From Nitrospira lenta (GTDB taxonomy: Bacteria; Nitrospirota; Nitrospiria; Nitrospirales; Nitrospiraceae), in contig CAMDPZ010000021.1 of assembly GCA_945905765.1 (NCBI GenBank), forward strand, positions 1-35,747: a stretch of DNA of 35,747 nucleotides. The letters run 5' to 3'. The first letter of the stretch is position 1. Every line of letters starts with the position of its first letter. The notes beneath the pieces were generated by a model. It made no database searches, was not told the origin of the DNA, and saw nothing but the letters and a program-made list of their open reading frames with translations. The translations under genes were made by a program, and so were the position numbers. Below, one piece after another: positions 5,563 through 14,290 of this stretch.

Positions 5563-6423
5563 TTACCCGACGGTGGGGTCGTTGCGCCGCAGATTATGGG
5601 CCAACTCGAAGAGCCAGAGGGTATAGATGATCCACTTGGAGGGATCGAAGTTGTACCACTTCGGTCCGTTGCGGAAGTCGCGCGCGTAGGTGTGGTGGAA
5701 ATTGTGATAGCCCTCGCCGAAGCTGACGAAGGAGACGAGCCAGCTATCGCGGCTGCTGTCCTGCGTGCCGTGCGGCTGGGTGCCGATCATGTGGCAGAGC
5801 GAATTGATCGTGAAGGTGGAGTTCAACACCATGAACATCCGGAAGAGCCCGCCCAGGAGGAAGGCGGCGATGCCGCCGTGGAGACCGCCATGCCAGACGC
5901 CCAGCGCAAAGGGCAGCGCCAGTCCCGTGACGACGATCGGCCAATAGTAGCGATGTTGCCACATCACGATCGGGTCGCGGCGCAGGCGGATCTCGTACTT
6001 CTCCGTGCGATGAGGCGTGTTGTAAAAGAGCCAGCCGCAGTGGCTGTGCCAGAATCCTTTGCTGGCATTGTAGGGATCTTCTTCTTGATCGGTTTTGGCG
6101 TGATGGCGGATATGGTCGCCGCCCCACTTGAGGGCGGAATTTTGCAGCGCCCAGCCGCCGGCGACGAGGATGCAGCGTTTGACCCAATCGGGGCATTCAA
6201 AGCTCTGATGGGAGACCAAGCGGTGGTAGCCGACGGTGATCCCCATGCCTGTGACGATGTACATCACAAAGGACAGGATCCAGTCGAAGCGGCTGAATCC
6301 GTAGTAATAGCCATAGAGCGGGATGCCGACCACGGTGGCGGCGACGATGGCGCAAAACAGTATGAAATTTAAGGGTACGAACACATCTTCGGTCGGGGGG
6401 GCTTCAGTAGTTGTATGGACCAT
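5563..6423 (-). CDS. Acyl-CoA/acyl-lipid delta-9 type fatty acid desaturase
   Basis: A 286-residue membrane di-iron desaturase that puts a double bond in long-chain acyl groups, adjusting membrane fluidity. The three histidine boxes are HRLVSH at 67-72, HIRHH at 104-108 and HNFHH at 240-244, in the spacing of the stearoyl-CoA desaturase family. Four or so hydrophobic segments are visible (about 17-41, 48-65, 161-180 and 183-205). AAGGAG lies 5 bp before the ATG. It is monocistronic, with its own terminator at 5478-5508 and a TTGAAA-17-TATGCT promoter at 6494-6522. A 17-bp inverted repeat between promoter and gene may be an operator. The exact substrate cannot be told. Confidence 0.94.
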   Translation of the reverse strand: MVHTTTEAPPTEDVFVPLNFILFCAIVAATVVGIPLYGYYYGFSRFDWILSFVMYIVTGMGITVGYHRLVSHQSFECPDWVKRCILVAGGWALQNSALKWGGDHIRHHAKTDQEEDPYNASKGFWHSHCGWLFYNTPHRTEKYEIRLRRDPIVMWQHRYYWPIVVTGLALPFALGVWHGGLHGGIAAFLLGGLFRMFMVLNSTFTINSLCHMIGTQPHGTQDSSRDSWLVSFVSFGEGYHNFHHTYARDFRNGPKWYNFDPSKWIIYTLWLFELAHNLRRNDPTVG

Positions 6424-6454
6424 GACTTCTCCTTGGGGAGCGGATCTCTTGCGT

Positions 6455-6471
6455 CATCGGACTATCCGATG
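6455..6471. promoter_or_regulatory. Inverted repeat, candidate operator in desaturase leader
   Basis: CATCGGA (6455-6461) and TCCGATG (6465-6471) form a perfect 7-bp inverted repeat with a 3-bp centre. It lies 23 bp downstream of the predicted -10 of the desaturase promoter, a typical repressor site position. No regulator gene is adjacent. Confidence 0.45.
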
Positions 6472-6493
6472 GGGAAGACAAAACACTTGTATC

Positions 6494-6522
6494 AGCATAC
6501 CGAAGAAACGCGAAGGTTTCAA
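6494..6522 (-). promoter_or_regulatory. Sigma-70-like promoter of the desaturase gene
   Basis: On the minus strand TTGAAA (6522-6517) and TATGCT (6499-6494) are spaced 17 bp. They lie about 70 bp upstream of the desaturase ATG. Confidence 0.6.
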
Positions 6523-6531
6523 CCAAGCGGG

Positions 6532-6547
6532 CTCAGTGTATACTGAG
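6532..6547 (+). promoter_or_regulatory. Inverted repeat overlapping a putA -10 element
   Basis: CTCAGT and ACTGAG flank a 4-bp centre in perfect symmetry. TATACT at 6539-6544 lies inside and is a good -10 sequence for putA, about 30 bp upstream of its start. The -35 match is poor. A repressor or activator site overlapping the promoter would fit, but the cognate regulator is not visible. Confidence 0.45.
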
Positions 6548-6575
6548 GTCGTCCCTTCGTCTCAATGAGAGCGGG

Positions 6576-9545
6576 GTGCCGATGTCATCCAGTGTTGCTT
6601 CATTTGAGTCAGCCGTTCGCCGTATCGGTGAACGGCTCGCTCGTCTCTCCGCCGATCAAGCTCCCACGATTTTCACACGCCATTGGTGGTCGCACCAGGC
6701 GCTGAACCTGGCCATGCAGGACCCTGTCTTCAAGGCGCAGTTGTTCCGATTTATCGATGTCCTGCCCTCGATTACGGAAGACGAGCACGTTGTCGCACTG
6801 GCTCGCGAGTATCTGGGCGATGGGACCGTGCACTTGTTCGGCGCGCAATGGGGCCTCAAGGCCCTCGCCGCGACCAGTTTGGGCGCTCGGCTCAGCGGCA
6901 AAGCGATCAGAAGCCAGGTCGAGCAGATGGCCCGTGCCTTCATTGCCGGAGCGACCGTCGAGGAGGCGACGCCTCGGCTGGCGGATCTCTGGCAGCAGAG
7001 GCGAGCCTGGTCGGTCGATTTATTGGGCGAGGCCACGATCAGCGACCGTGAGGCGGATCGCTACCGCGATCGTTGTCTGGCTGCCTTGACCTCGCTTGCA
7101 GGAGCGGCAGCCTCGTGGCAGCCGGTTCCTTCCCTGGAGCGGGACCATCTCGGGCCGATCCCGCGCGTCCAGCTCTCGCTCAAAATCTCCGCCCTCTCTC
7201 CCCATCTCGACCCGATCGATCCGGAAGGCAGTTACCAGTCTGTGGCGGCGCGGCTTCGGCCTCTCCTCGATCTGGCGATGCGACTCCCCGCTTCGTTGAT
7301 CTTCGATATGGAACAGGCTGAGACGAAAACCTTGTTGGTCGAGATCTTCACCAGGCTGTTCTCCGAGCCTCCCTACAAGACCTATCCCTATGCGGGGCTC
7401 GCATTGCAGGCCTACCATCGAGAGACGGCACAGGATATCGAGGGGCTGCTGGCTTGGGTCCGGCAGCGTGGAGTTCCTATTACGATTCGGCTGGTGAAGG
7501 GCGCTTACTGGGATTCGGATACGATCCGCTATCGGCAACGAGGCTGGCCTGTTCCTCTCTTTGAGCAGAAGACAGAGACCGATGCCAACTATGAGTCGCT
7601 CGCAGGCCTTCTCTTGTCTCAGGCTGCCCTCATTCGCCCGGCCTTCGGGACGCATAATCTCCGAACGCTCGCCTATATCGAAGCCGTGGCTGAATCGCTG
7701 GGGCTCTCTCCGGAGACGTGGGAATATCAAATGATCTTCGGGATGGCTGAGCCCTTTCAACAGGCAGTCACGCAGCAGGGGCGCCGGCTGCGGCTCTATA
7801 CCCCGGTGGGAGATCTGTTGCCTGGGATGGCCTATCTCGTGAGGCGATTGTTGGAAAACACCTCGAATGAATCGTTCCTCAGGAAGGAATATGTGGAGTC
7901 TCAGCCGTTAGAGCAGCTGTTGGCCTCCCCTGTTCGCGAGGAACTGAGTCGCGCTCCGTCTTCCCTTTCGCAGCCGGCCGGAGGGAGGGAGTTTCGCAAT
8001 GAACCACAGCGGGATTTTGCGCAGGCACAGAATCGAGCGGCGATGCAGCAGGCTGTGGCGACGGTGCGGACGCAACTGGGCCAGCAATGGCCGTCGTCGT
8101 TGGGAGGACTAAGTCTGACCGGTCCTGTGGTCGAGTCCCGCAATCCGGCCTGTCCGGATGAAGTTGTGGGCCGGTTGGTCAGCGCGAGTCAGGCAGATGC
8201 AGCACGGGCGGTGCGCCTGGCTGGCGAGGCCTGGGTATCCTGGCGCGAGACTCCCTCTGAACGGCGGGTGGAGATCTTGGGGGCGGCCGCTGCGATCATG
8301 CGGACGAGACGGGATGAGTTGGCAGCCTGGGAAATTCTAGAATGTGGAAAGCCTTGGCGGGAGGCGGATGCGGACCTGGCTGAAGCGATCGACTTCTTGG
8401 AATTTTATGCGGAAGATTGGCTTAGGCTCTCTCCCCCCAGACGGCTGGGCCATGTGCCGGGTGAACTGAATCAGTCTGTCTATCGACCGCGCGGCGTGAC
8501 GGCCGTCATCGCCCCCTGGAACTTCCCTCTGGCCATTCCCACCGGCATGGTGGCAGCGGCGCTCGTGACGGGAAATCCCGTGCTCTTCAAACCCTCCGAA
8601 CGTTCGCCCATGATGGGCCACTGGCTTACGGAGATCTTGAGGGAGGCTGGTCTGCCGGATGGAGTTCTGTGTTGTCTGCCTGGCGGTCCTGCTATCGGGC
8701 GGACCTTGGTGCGCCATCCAGAGATTGCGACCATTGCCTTTACCGGCTCGAAGGATGTGGGGCTCGGTATCCTGCAAGAGGCAGGCAGTCCTCTACCGGG
8801 ACAACGGCTGGTGAAGCGGGTGCTGGCGGAAATGGGAGGAAAGAATGCGATCATCGTGGATGAAACGGCGGATCTCGATGACGCGATCGCGGGCGTGATT
8901 GCATCGTTCACCGGCTATGCGGGACAGAAATGTTCCGCCTGCTCCAGGGCGATCGTCCATGCCGCGATCTACGAGACGTTTCTGGATCGCCTGACAGAGG
9001 CGGTGTTGAGCCTGAAGGTCGGCAGTCCGGAAGAGCCTGGCACACAGGTTGGGCCGGTGATCGACCGGCGAGCGCAGGAGAAGATTCGGGAGTTTATCGC
9101 GATTGGCAAGCAGGAAGCGCGTTTGTTGGTGGGAGGGACTGCGACGGGACCAGGCTGGTATGTCGGGCCGACTGTTTTTGTCGATGTGGCCTCGACCGAC
9201 CGGATTGCCCAGGAGGAAATCTTCGGGCCGATTCTGTCGGTGTTGAAGGCCTCGTCGTTTGAGGAGGCCCTGACCCTGGCCAATTCGACTGCCTATGCCC
9301 TGACGGGAGGCGTCTATTCACGCAGCCCGGTGAATCTGGAACTGGCGAGGCAGCGGTTCGATGTAGGGAATCTGTATCTGAACCGTCCGATTACCGGCGC
9401 GTTAGTCGGTCGTCAGCCCTTTGGCGGCCATCGGCTGTCCGGAGTCGGAGCGAAGGCGGGAGGAGACGAGTATCTGACGCAATTCGTGGTGGCCCAGGTC
9501 GTCAGCGAGCAGACCCTCCGCCGGGGATTCGCCCCGCCCGAGTGA
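6576..9545 (+). CDS. putA: Bifunctional proline dehydrogenase / P5C dehydrogenase
   Basis: A 989-residue enzyme oxidising proline to glutamate in two steps and feeding electrons to the quinone pool. The FAD-binding proline dehydrogenase barrel occupies about 150-450, with IRLVKGAYWDSD near 304-315 and the YTPVGDLLPGMAYLVRRLLEN region near 408-428. The aldehyde dehydrogenase half spans about 510-980, with APWNFP at 646-651, FTGSKDVG at 722-729, catalytic glutamate E752 (LAEMGGKN) and catalytic cysteine C786 (GYAGQKC). There is no N-terminal ribbon-helix-helix domain, so it is not an autorepressor. Start is GTG 6576 or ATG 6582; both have weak G-rich sites upstream. Its last 144 bp overlap the converging gene on the other strand. 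Confidence 0.96.
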   Translation: MPMSSSVASFESAVRRIGERLARLSADQAPTIFTRHWWSHQALNLAMQDPVFKAQLFRFIDVLPSITEDEHVVALAREYLGDGTVHLFGAQWGLKALAATSLGARLSGKAIRSQVEQMARAFIAGATVEEATPRLADLWQQRRAWSVDLLGEATISDREADRYRDRCLAALTSLAGAAASWQPVPSLERDHLGPIPRVQLSLKISALSPHLDPIDPEGSYQSVAARLRPLLDLAMRLPASLIFDMEQAETKTLLVEIFTRLFSEPPYKTYPYAGLALQAYHRETAQDIEGLLAWVRQRGVPITIRLVKGAYWDSDTIRYRQRGWPVPLFEQKTETDANYESLAGLLLSQAALIRPAFGTHNLRTLAYIEAVAESLGLSPETWEYQMIFGMAEPFQQAVTQQGRRLRLYTPVGDLLPGMAYLVRRLLENTSNESFLRKEYVESQPLEQLLASPVREELSRAPSSLSQPAGGREFRNEPQRDFAQAQNRAAMQQAVATVRTQLGQQWPSSLGGLSLTGPVVESRNPACPDEVVGRLVSASQADAARAVRLAGEAWVSWRETPSERRVEILGAAAAIMRTRRDELAAWEILECGKPWREADADLAEAIDFLEFYAEDWLRLSPPRRLGHVPGELNQSVYRPRGVTAVIAPWNFPLAIPTGMVAAALVTGNPVLFKPSERSPMMGHWLTEILREAGLPDGVLCCLPGGPAIGRTLVRHPEIATIAFTGSKDVGLGILQEAGSPLPGQRLVKRVLAEMGGKNAIIVDETADLDDAIAGVIASFTGYAGQKCSACSRAIVHAAIYETFLDRLTEAVLSLKVGSPEEPGTQVGPVIDRRAQEKIREFIAIGKQEARLLVGGTATGPGWYVGPTVFVDVASTDRIAQEEIFGPILSVLKASSFEEALTLANSTAYALTGGVYSRSPVNLELARQRFDVGNLYLNRPITGALVGRQPFGGHRLSGVGAKAGGDEYLTQFVVAQVVSEQTLRRGFAPPE

Positions 9546-10331
9546 GGCCTTCGGCGGTTTGATCTCGTAGGACTCCAGTTCCTCGGTGATATCCGTGACC
9601 AGGCCCCGGTCTTCCAGCGGCGTGAGTTCCTGCCGTTCGATATACTTGACCAGCCCCACGCCCTTCACGAACCAGGCGGTCATGACATCGGTGCCACGGG
9701 CAATCCGGTCCGTGCCGGAGAGATGAATCTGCATAAACATGCGCGCCTCGACCTTCACGGCCTCGTGGAAGGCGCCGGCCGGTACGGTCACCGACTCCTG
9801 CCCCACCACCGTGGAGTCGCCCTGCACATCGACCTTTTCATTCTCGCCGTCGCGATCCATGTCTGTGCCGAAGTCCAACCCCTTGCGGTTGAATTGCACG
9901 AACGAGGTCGCGACCTTCATGGGGAACCGCGCGATCTGATAGGGCACGAGCTGCCGCTCCAAGGGCGTGCCTGGCTCAGAGCCATGATAGATGATGCCGA
10001 CGCTGTCGCGGCGGTAGAAACTATCCGAGGGGCCATGGTTGCCGGGATTGGTATCGTGGAACACGGTGACGGTCATGCCCTTGATGGTCTTCGTGCCGGT
10101 GACGGTGGAGACGTTGGAGAAGAACTTATGATCGATGGTTTGGAGCGGGCCGTCCGTGATCTGCCCCCGGTAATGCCATTCGTTGCCGATCTGATCGGGA
10201 AAATAATCGGAGGACTGGACAATGATGCCAGCCTCTTCCGCTGCAAGAGGCCCTGCCCAGGTGGCGCATGCGGCGAGCAGGAGGGTGCTCACGATGAGAG
10301 TCGTTCGATATCTACGTGTGTACAGCGGCAT
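9402..10331 (-). CDS. Exported protein, possible lipoprotein, unknown function
   Basis: A 309-residue protein from ATG at 10331. The N-terminus MPLYTRRYRTTLIVSTLLLAAC is a signal sequence with a lipobox-like LAAC ending at C22. A signal peptidase I site after PLAAEE is the alternative. The mature part starts YFPDQIGNEWHYRGQI and is rich in strands, with GTDMDRDGENEKVDV, which resembles an acidic metal-binding loop. An upstream ATG at 10394 would only add a non-secretory extension. The last 48 residues are encoded antisense to the 3' end of putA. I do not recognise the family. A cell-envelope location is likely. Confidence 0.75.
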   Translation of the reverse strand: MPLYTRRYRTTLIVSTLLLAACATWAGPLAAEEAGIIVQSSDYFPDQIGNEWHYRGQITDGPLQTIDHKFFSNVSTVTGTKTIKGMTVTVFHDTNPGNHGPSDSFYRRDSVGIIYHGSEPGTPLERQLVPYQIARFPMKVATSFVQFNRKGLDFGTDMDRDGENEKVDVQGDSTVVGQESVTVPAGAFHEAVKVEARMFMQIHLSGTDRIARGTDVMTAWFVKGVGLVKYIERQELTPLEDRGLVTDITEELESYEIKPPKASLGRGESPAEGLLADDLGHHELRQILVSSRLRSDSGQPMAAKGLTTD

Positions 10332-10468
10332 ATGCGAGGTTCTCCACCGGTTGAGCAATGGTGGACCGTACCATAGGAATCCTGAACGCGGCAAGAAGAT
10401 CGGCGTTCATCTCCGCCCTGCCTGCGCGCTTGCCTTCACTCTAGAATCGACCCATAATCCACCGACGT

Positions 10469-10604
10469 GGTCTATCTGGTTCATCTGGTCTCTCTCGTCT
10501 GTCTGGTTGTCGGATCGGAGTTCCCACCAGGCGAACCAGATAGCCCAAAGAAACGAGACTGACCAGAGAGACAAGACAGACCAGATGAACCAGATGAACC
10601 CAAG
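10469..10604. repeat. 9-bp repeat array, copy C, containing the SDR start codon
   Basis: The left arm has 9-mers at 10469-10477, 10478-10486, 10487-10495 and 10496-10504 of the GGTCTATCT type. The centre carries CGGAGTTCCCACC. The right arm has eight 9-mers from 10533 to 10604 of the AGACCAGAT type, the last two reading GAACCAGAT and GAACCCAAG. The ATGs at 10585 and 10594 are created by the repeat. The arms are complementary and could fold back on each other. Confidence 0.85.
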
Positions 10605-11319
10605 ACAAGCAGTGCTGGTGACCGGCGCGTCCGGAGGGATCGGCCGTGCGATCAGTCTCGCCTTTGCGGAAGCAGGCTGGTCTGTGGGAGTTCATTACCA
10701 TCGCAATAAGGCAGCGGCGGAGGAAACCCTCAGGCAAGTGGTGGCAGCCGGAGCAGCCGGATCGCTCTATGCCGCCGACATTCGCCAGTCCCATGCGGTG
10801 CAACAGATGGTGGATGTGTCCTGCCGTCACGTGCCTGTGCCCTCGGTGTTCATCTGCAATGCAGGCATCGGAGGGAGCCAGCTCCTTCTGCGGCAAGATG
10901 AAACAGCCTGGGCTGAGGTCTTGGCCACGAACCTGACGGGAACCTTTCATTGTCTTCGCGCCATGGCGCCGCCTCTCCTGGCCAACGGAGGCGGGTCGAT
11001 CGTCGTGATCGGATCGCATGCCGGTTTTCATGGCTCGACGGGACAGGCCGCCTATGCTGCGTCCAAAGCCGGCCTCATCGGCCTGGTGCAGACGGCGGCT
11101 CAAGAATGGGGCGTGGGCAACGTCCGGGTGAATCTGCTTTTGCCTGGCTGGCAGAAAACCGGACTGACGACAGACATCATGCCGGAAGGCGATCAATGGC
11201 AGGATCATGCGTTGGGCCGTCCTCCGTCGCGAGAAGAAGTGGCCAGGACTGTCTTGTATCTGGCGCAACTCAAGGATGTGTCGGGACAGGTGTGGAATTG
11301 CGATAGCCGAATTCTTTAG
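10594..11319 (+). CDS. SDR-family oxidoreductase (FabG-like)
   Basis: A 241-residue short-chain dehydrogenase from ATG 10594 (244 from ATG 10585). The NADP-binding TGASGGIGRA lies at 10-19, NAG at 89-91, and N113, S141, Y154 and K158 (YAASK) form the catalytic tetrad. The closest well-known relative in plan is 3-oxoacyl-ACP reductase FabG, though the real substrate is unknown. The gene precedes bioD, separated by a 122-bp repeat element, so a link with biotin or acyl-chain synthesis is possible but weak. Both start codons lie in a 9-bp repeat array and no strong ribosome site is seen; GAGAG further upstream is the best candidate. Confidence 0.88.
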   Translation: MNPRQAVLVTGASGGIGRAISLAFAEAGWSVGVHYHRNKAAAEETLRQVVAAGAAGSLYAADIRQSHAVQQMVDVSCRHVPVPSVFICNAGIGGSQLLLRQDETAWAEVLATNLTGTFHCLRAMAPPLLANGGGSIVVIGSHAGFHGSTGQAAYAASKAGLIGLVQTAAQEWGVGNVRVNLLLPGWQKTGLTTDIMPEGDQWQDHALGRPPSREEVARTVLYLAQLKDVSGQVWNCDSRIL

Positions 11320-11320
11320 C

Positions 11321-11442
11321 AGGATGCTGAAAACGTCCGCCAGCGTCGTTCTCGCATCGTTCAGACCCTCAACGTACCCTGAAGGGTACGATTCGGTCCT
11401 TCACTCGCTGCGGCCTTGCTGGACGAACGTTTTGAACATCCT
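11321..11442. repeat. Dispersed inverted-repeat element, copy 1
   Basis: A 122-bp palindromic element starting AGGATGCTGAAAACG and ending CGTTTTGAACATCCT, with shared inner parts CGTTCTCGC, CTCAACGTA and CTGCGGCCTTGCTG. A second copy lies at 30085-30207. It begins two bases after the SDR stop. There is no open frame inside it. It may form a long hairpin in RNA. It resembles a MITE or REP-type element, but no transposase is in the window. Confidence 0.8.
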
Positions 11443-11489
11443 GCGGGAACTGTCCAATCGAGTTTTTAATAATCTGCTGGATTCCAGAT

Positions 11490-12260
11490 ATGCGACGAAC
11501 TACAGCCACATCTCGCCAGTCTAGCCCGCGAGGGGTCTTCATCACTGCGACCGATACGGGCGTCGGAAAAACGCTTGTGGCTGCTGCCTTGGTGGCGCAT
11601 CTGAGGCAGCGGGGAATCGACGTCGGCGTGATGAAGCCGGTTGAGACCGGGGTTACACGAGCGACCAGGGCCCAGTCCGATGGAGTGAGGCTACAGCAAG
11701 CGGCGGGAAGTGATGACTCGATGGCAGAGGTCTGCCCCTATGTCTTTCGATTGCCGCTGGCGCCTCTCTCTGCCGCGCGGGAAGAAGGACGGACGATCCG
11801 GATCGCGGCCATCCTGCAAGCCTTCCGTGCTCTGCGCCGGAAGCACGATTTGCTGATCGTGGAAGGAGCAGGCGGTTTGCATGTGCCGATCACGGAAGCC
11901 GTCGATGGGCTGGACCTTCTGGAACGTATGGGGCTCCCCGTCATTGTGGTGGGATCGTCGGGCCTGGGAGGAATCAATCATGCGCTCCTGACGCTGGCCG
12001 CGCTCCGGCAGCGAAAGATCCCTGTCGTCGCGCTGGTCTTGAATCGATTGAAGCCTGTCCGCACGGCGATCGCGCGCGCGCAGGAAGAATCGACGGTGAC
12101 GCTGTTGCGACGGCTGGCGAAGGTTCCCGTTGTGGGGCCCCTCCCCTATAGTGCCAGCGTGACGAAGCATTGGCAGGATGGCATGATGCAACTGGCCTGG
12201 GCGGCGGAGATTATGACGCTGGCGAAGCTGGTGTCGGCATACGGGAAAGAAAGGTCCTGA
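11490..12260 (+). CDS. bioD: Dethiobiotin synthetase
   Basis: A 256-residue ATP-dependent enzyme making the ureido ring of dethiobiotin from DAPA and CO2, the step before biotin synthase. The P-loop is ATDTGVGKT at 20-28, VMKPVETG follows near 48-55, and the Mg/ATP-side VEGAGGLHVPI is present. The ATG at 11490 has no clear ribosome site, and about 14 residues precede the conserved core, so a slightly different start is possible. The 3' end overlaps the opposing thiE by 50 bp. Other biotin genes are not in the window. The product supplies biotin for the AccB protein encoded 2-3 kb away. Confidence 0.94.
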   Translation: MRRTTATSRQSSPRGVFITATDTGVGKTLVAAALVAHLRQRGIDVGVMKPVETGVTRATRAQSDGVRLQQAAGSDDSMAEVCPYVFRLPLAPLSAAREEGRTIRIAAILQAFRALRRKHDLLIVEGAGGLHVPITEAVDGLDLLERMGLPVIVVGSSGLGGINHALLTLAALRQRKIPVVALVLNRLKPVRTAIARAQEESTVTLLRRLAKVPVVGPLPYSASVTKHWQDGMMQLAWAAEIMTLAKLVSAYGKERS

Positions 12261-12867
12261 CCGCTTCTCGAATATCCGCGGCTTTCAGGATGGCCGAAAT
12301 GACCGCGACGCCATCGGCTCCCGCCTCCATCACATCCCCGACCTGGCCGATCTGAATGCCGCCGATCGCAAAGACCGGTAGCGACGTCAATCTGCGTATC
12401 GCCCGTAATCCCTCCAGCCCCACCACCGGGTCGTGATCCAGTTTAGAGCCTGGCGTAAAGATCGGACCAAAGCCAAGGTAGTCCGGTTGTCCGGCGCTGG
12501 CTTCCTTCACCTGCTCGGGATTGTGGGTGGAGATGCCGATCAGCTTGTCCGGCCCCATGATCTTGCGGGCCAGATCGAGCGGTAAGTCTCCCTGCCCCAC
12601 ATGTACGCCATCCGCATCGACAGCCAGGGCCAAGTCGCAGCGATCGTTCACGATGAAGAGGACGCCGGCCTTCGCCGCTGCCTGCCGAAGCGGCAAGGCT
12701 TCGTGATAGGCCTCCTTCATCGAGGCGGTCTTATTGCGATATTGGAAGAGGGTGGCGCCAGCCTCAGCCGAGGTGGTCAGCACGTCGATCAAGGGACGCT
12801 CAGGACACACAGAGGGATCGAGAATGATGTAGAGGCGATTGAGGTTGGAGCTGGTTCTTGGGGCCAT
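12211..12867 (-). CDS. thiE: Thiamine-phosphate synthase
   Basis: A 218-residue TIM-barrel enzyme joining HMP-PP and thiazole phosphate into thiamine phosphate. LYIILDPS opens the barrel, QYRNKTAS binds the pyrimidine pyrophosphate (family consensus QxRxK), NDRCDLALAVDADGVHVGQGDLP and GPIFTPGSK follow, and FAIGGI ends the phosphate-binding part. It lies 50 bp after accC on the same strand and is probably the last gene of that long operon. There is no room for a TPP riboswitch directly upstream. Its 3' end overlaps bioD tail-to-tail by 50 bp. Confidence 0.94.
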   Translation of the reverse strand: MAPRTSSNLNRLYIILDPSVCPERPLIDVLTTSAEAGATLFQYRNKTASMKEAYHEALPLRQAAAKAGVLFIVNDRCDLALAVDADGVHVGQGDLPLDLARKIMGPDKLIGISTHNPEQVKEASAGQPDYLGFGPIFTPGSKLDHDPVVGLEGLRAIRRLTSLPVFAIGGIQIGQVGDVMEAGADGVAVISAILKAADIREAVRTFLSRMPTPASPAS

Positions 12868-12917
12868 GCTGCGACGAATTGTACCAGGAAGAAAAATTCG
12901 CTGCGAATCGTGAGCCG

Positions 12918-14258
12918 CTAATTGGCGAGGAAACGCTCCAGGAAGGTGGTGGAGACATGCCCCTTTTGGAAGTCGGGATCGTTCAGGATGCGCTTATGCA
13001 GCGGGATGGTCGTCTTGATGCCTTCGATCACGAATTCGTCGAGGGCGCGGCGCATGCGGGCGATGGCTTCCGAGCGGTCGCGGCCATGGGTGATGATCTT
13101 GGCGATCATGGAATCGTAGTACGGGACGACCATCATGTTCGATTCCATGGCCGAGTCGACGCGGACGCCGAACCCGCCAGGCGCGCTGTATTTGGTGATC
13201 ATGCCGGGACAGGGCGTAAATTTCTCCGGGTCTTCGGCATTGATGCGACATTCGATGCTGTGCCCGTTCAGCTTGACGTCTTGTTGTTTGAACGAGAGCG
13301 GTTGTCCGTCGGCGATCCGGATCTGCTCCTTGATAAGATCGATGCCGGTCACCATTTCCGTAATCGCATGTTCCACCTGGATGCGGGTATTCACTTCCAT
13401 GAAGAAGAAGTTGTGGTCCTTGTCGAGCAGGAACTCGACGGTGCCGACGTTCCGGTAGCGCACGGCTTTGACGGCTTCGACGGCCACGCGGCAGATTTCC
13501 TTGCGGAGCTTTTCATCGACGGCGGGCGAGGGCGTTTCTTCGAGCAGCTTCTGATGCCGGCGCTGGATCGAACAGTCGCGTTCGCCGAGATGCACGACAT
13601 GCCCGCGATGATCGGCGGCAATCTGCACTTCGATATGGCGGGGTTCGAGAAAGTAGCGTTCGAGATAGACGGCGTCGTTGCCGAACGTCGTCTTGGCTTC
13701 CGCTTGCGCGGCTTGAAAGGCGCGCGCCAGGTCTTCGGCTTTGTTGACGACGCGCATCCCGCGTCCTCCCCCGCCGGACGAGGCCTTGATGATGACGGGA
13801 TAGCCGATCTTGCCGGCGGCTTCGAGGGCTTCCTGTTCGCTCTTCAGTTCGCCGGGACTCCCAGGCGTGACGGGCAGCCCACGGCGGGCGACGATTTCGC
13901 GCGCTTTGGCTTTGTCGCCCAGGAGCGCGATATGTTCGGACGTCGGTCCGATGAATTTCACGCCGATGGATTCGCAGACTTCCGCGAAGTGGGCATTTTC
14001 CGAGAGGAATCCGTAGCCGGGATGGATGGCGTCCGCCCCGGTGATCTCGGCTGCGCTCAGGACGTTGGGAATATTGCGATAGCTCAGGGCCGCATCGGGA
14101 GGCCCGACGCAAATCTTTTCATCGGCGGCGCGCACATGGAGACTCACGGCGTCGGCTTCGGAAAAAATCGCCACCGTCTTAATGCCGAGCTCTTTGCAGG
14201 CGCGAATGACTCGAAGGGCGATCTCACCGCGATTGGCTATCAATACTTTCTTGAACAA
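12918..14258 (-). CDS. accC: Acetyl-CoA carboxylase, biotin carboxylase subunit
   Basis: A 446-residue ATP-grasp enzyme that carboxylates the biotin on AccB, the first step of fatty acid synthesis. [20 protein letters not shown] opens the N-terminal domain, [10 protein letters not shown] is at 79-88, the glycine-rich ATP loop SGGGGRGM at 161-168, and [10 protein letters not shown] marks the catalytic glutamate/arginine region. Length matches the family (about 445-450). It lies 32 bp after accB in the order efp-accB-accC, common in bacteria. The 478-codon open frame on the opposite strand is a coding shadow caused by high GC. Confidence 0.97.
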   Translation of the reverse strand: MFKKVLIANRGEIALRVIRACKELGIKTVAIFSEADAVSLHVRAADEKICVGPPDAALSYRNIPNVLSAAEITGADAIHPGYGFLSENAHFAEVCESIGVKFIGPTSEHIALLGDKAKAREIVARRGLPVTPGSPGELKSEQEALEAAGKIGYPVIIKASSGGGGRGMRVVNKAEDLARAFQAAQAEAKTTFGNDAVYLERYFLEPRHIEVQIAADHRGHVVHLGERDCSIQRRHQKLLEETPSPAVDEKLRKEICRVAVEAVKAVRYRNVGTVEFLLDKDHNFFFMEVNTRIQVEHAITEMVTGIDLIKEQIRIADGQPLSFKQQDVKLNGHSIECRINAEDPEKFTPCPGMITKYSAPGGFGVRVDSAMESNMMVVPYYDSMIAKIITHGRDRSEAIARMRRALDEFVIEGIKTTIPLHKRILNDPDFQKGHVSTTFLERFLAN

Positions 14259-14290
14259 CGCAAATACTCCGGTGTGGTCAGGGAAGAGGA

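Noticed and set aside
11321-11442. Terminator after the SDR gene
   Set aside because: The hairpin matches a second copy far away in a different context and lacks a T-tract, so it is listed as a dispersed element instead.
12868-12917. TPP riboswitch before thiE
   Set aside because: Only 50 bp between accC and thiE, too short, and no thi-box motif was recognised.
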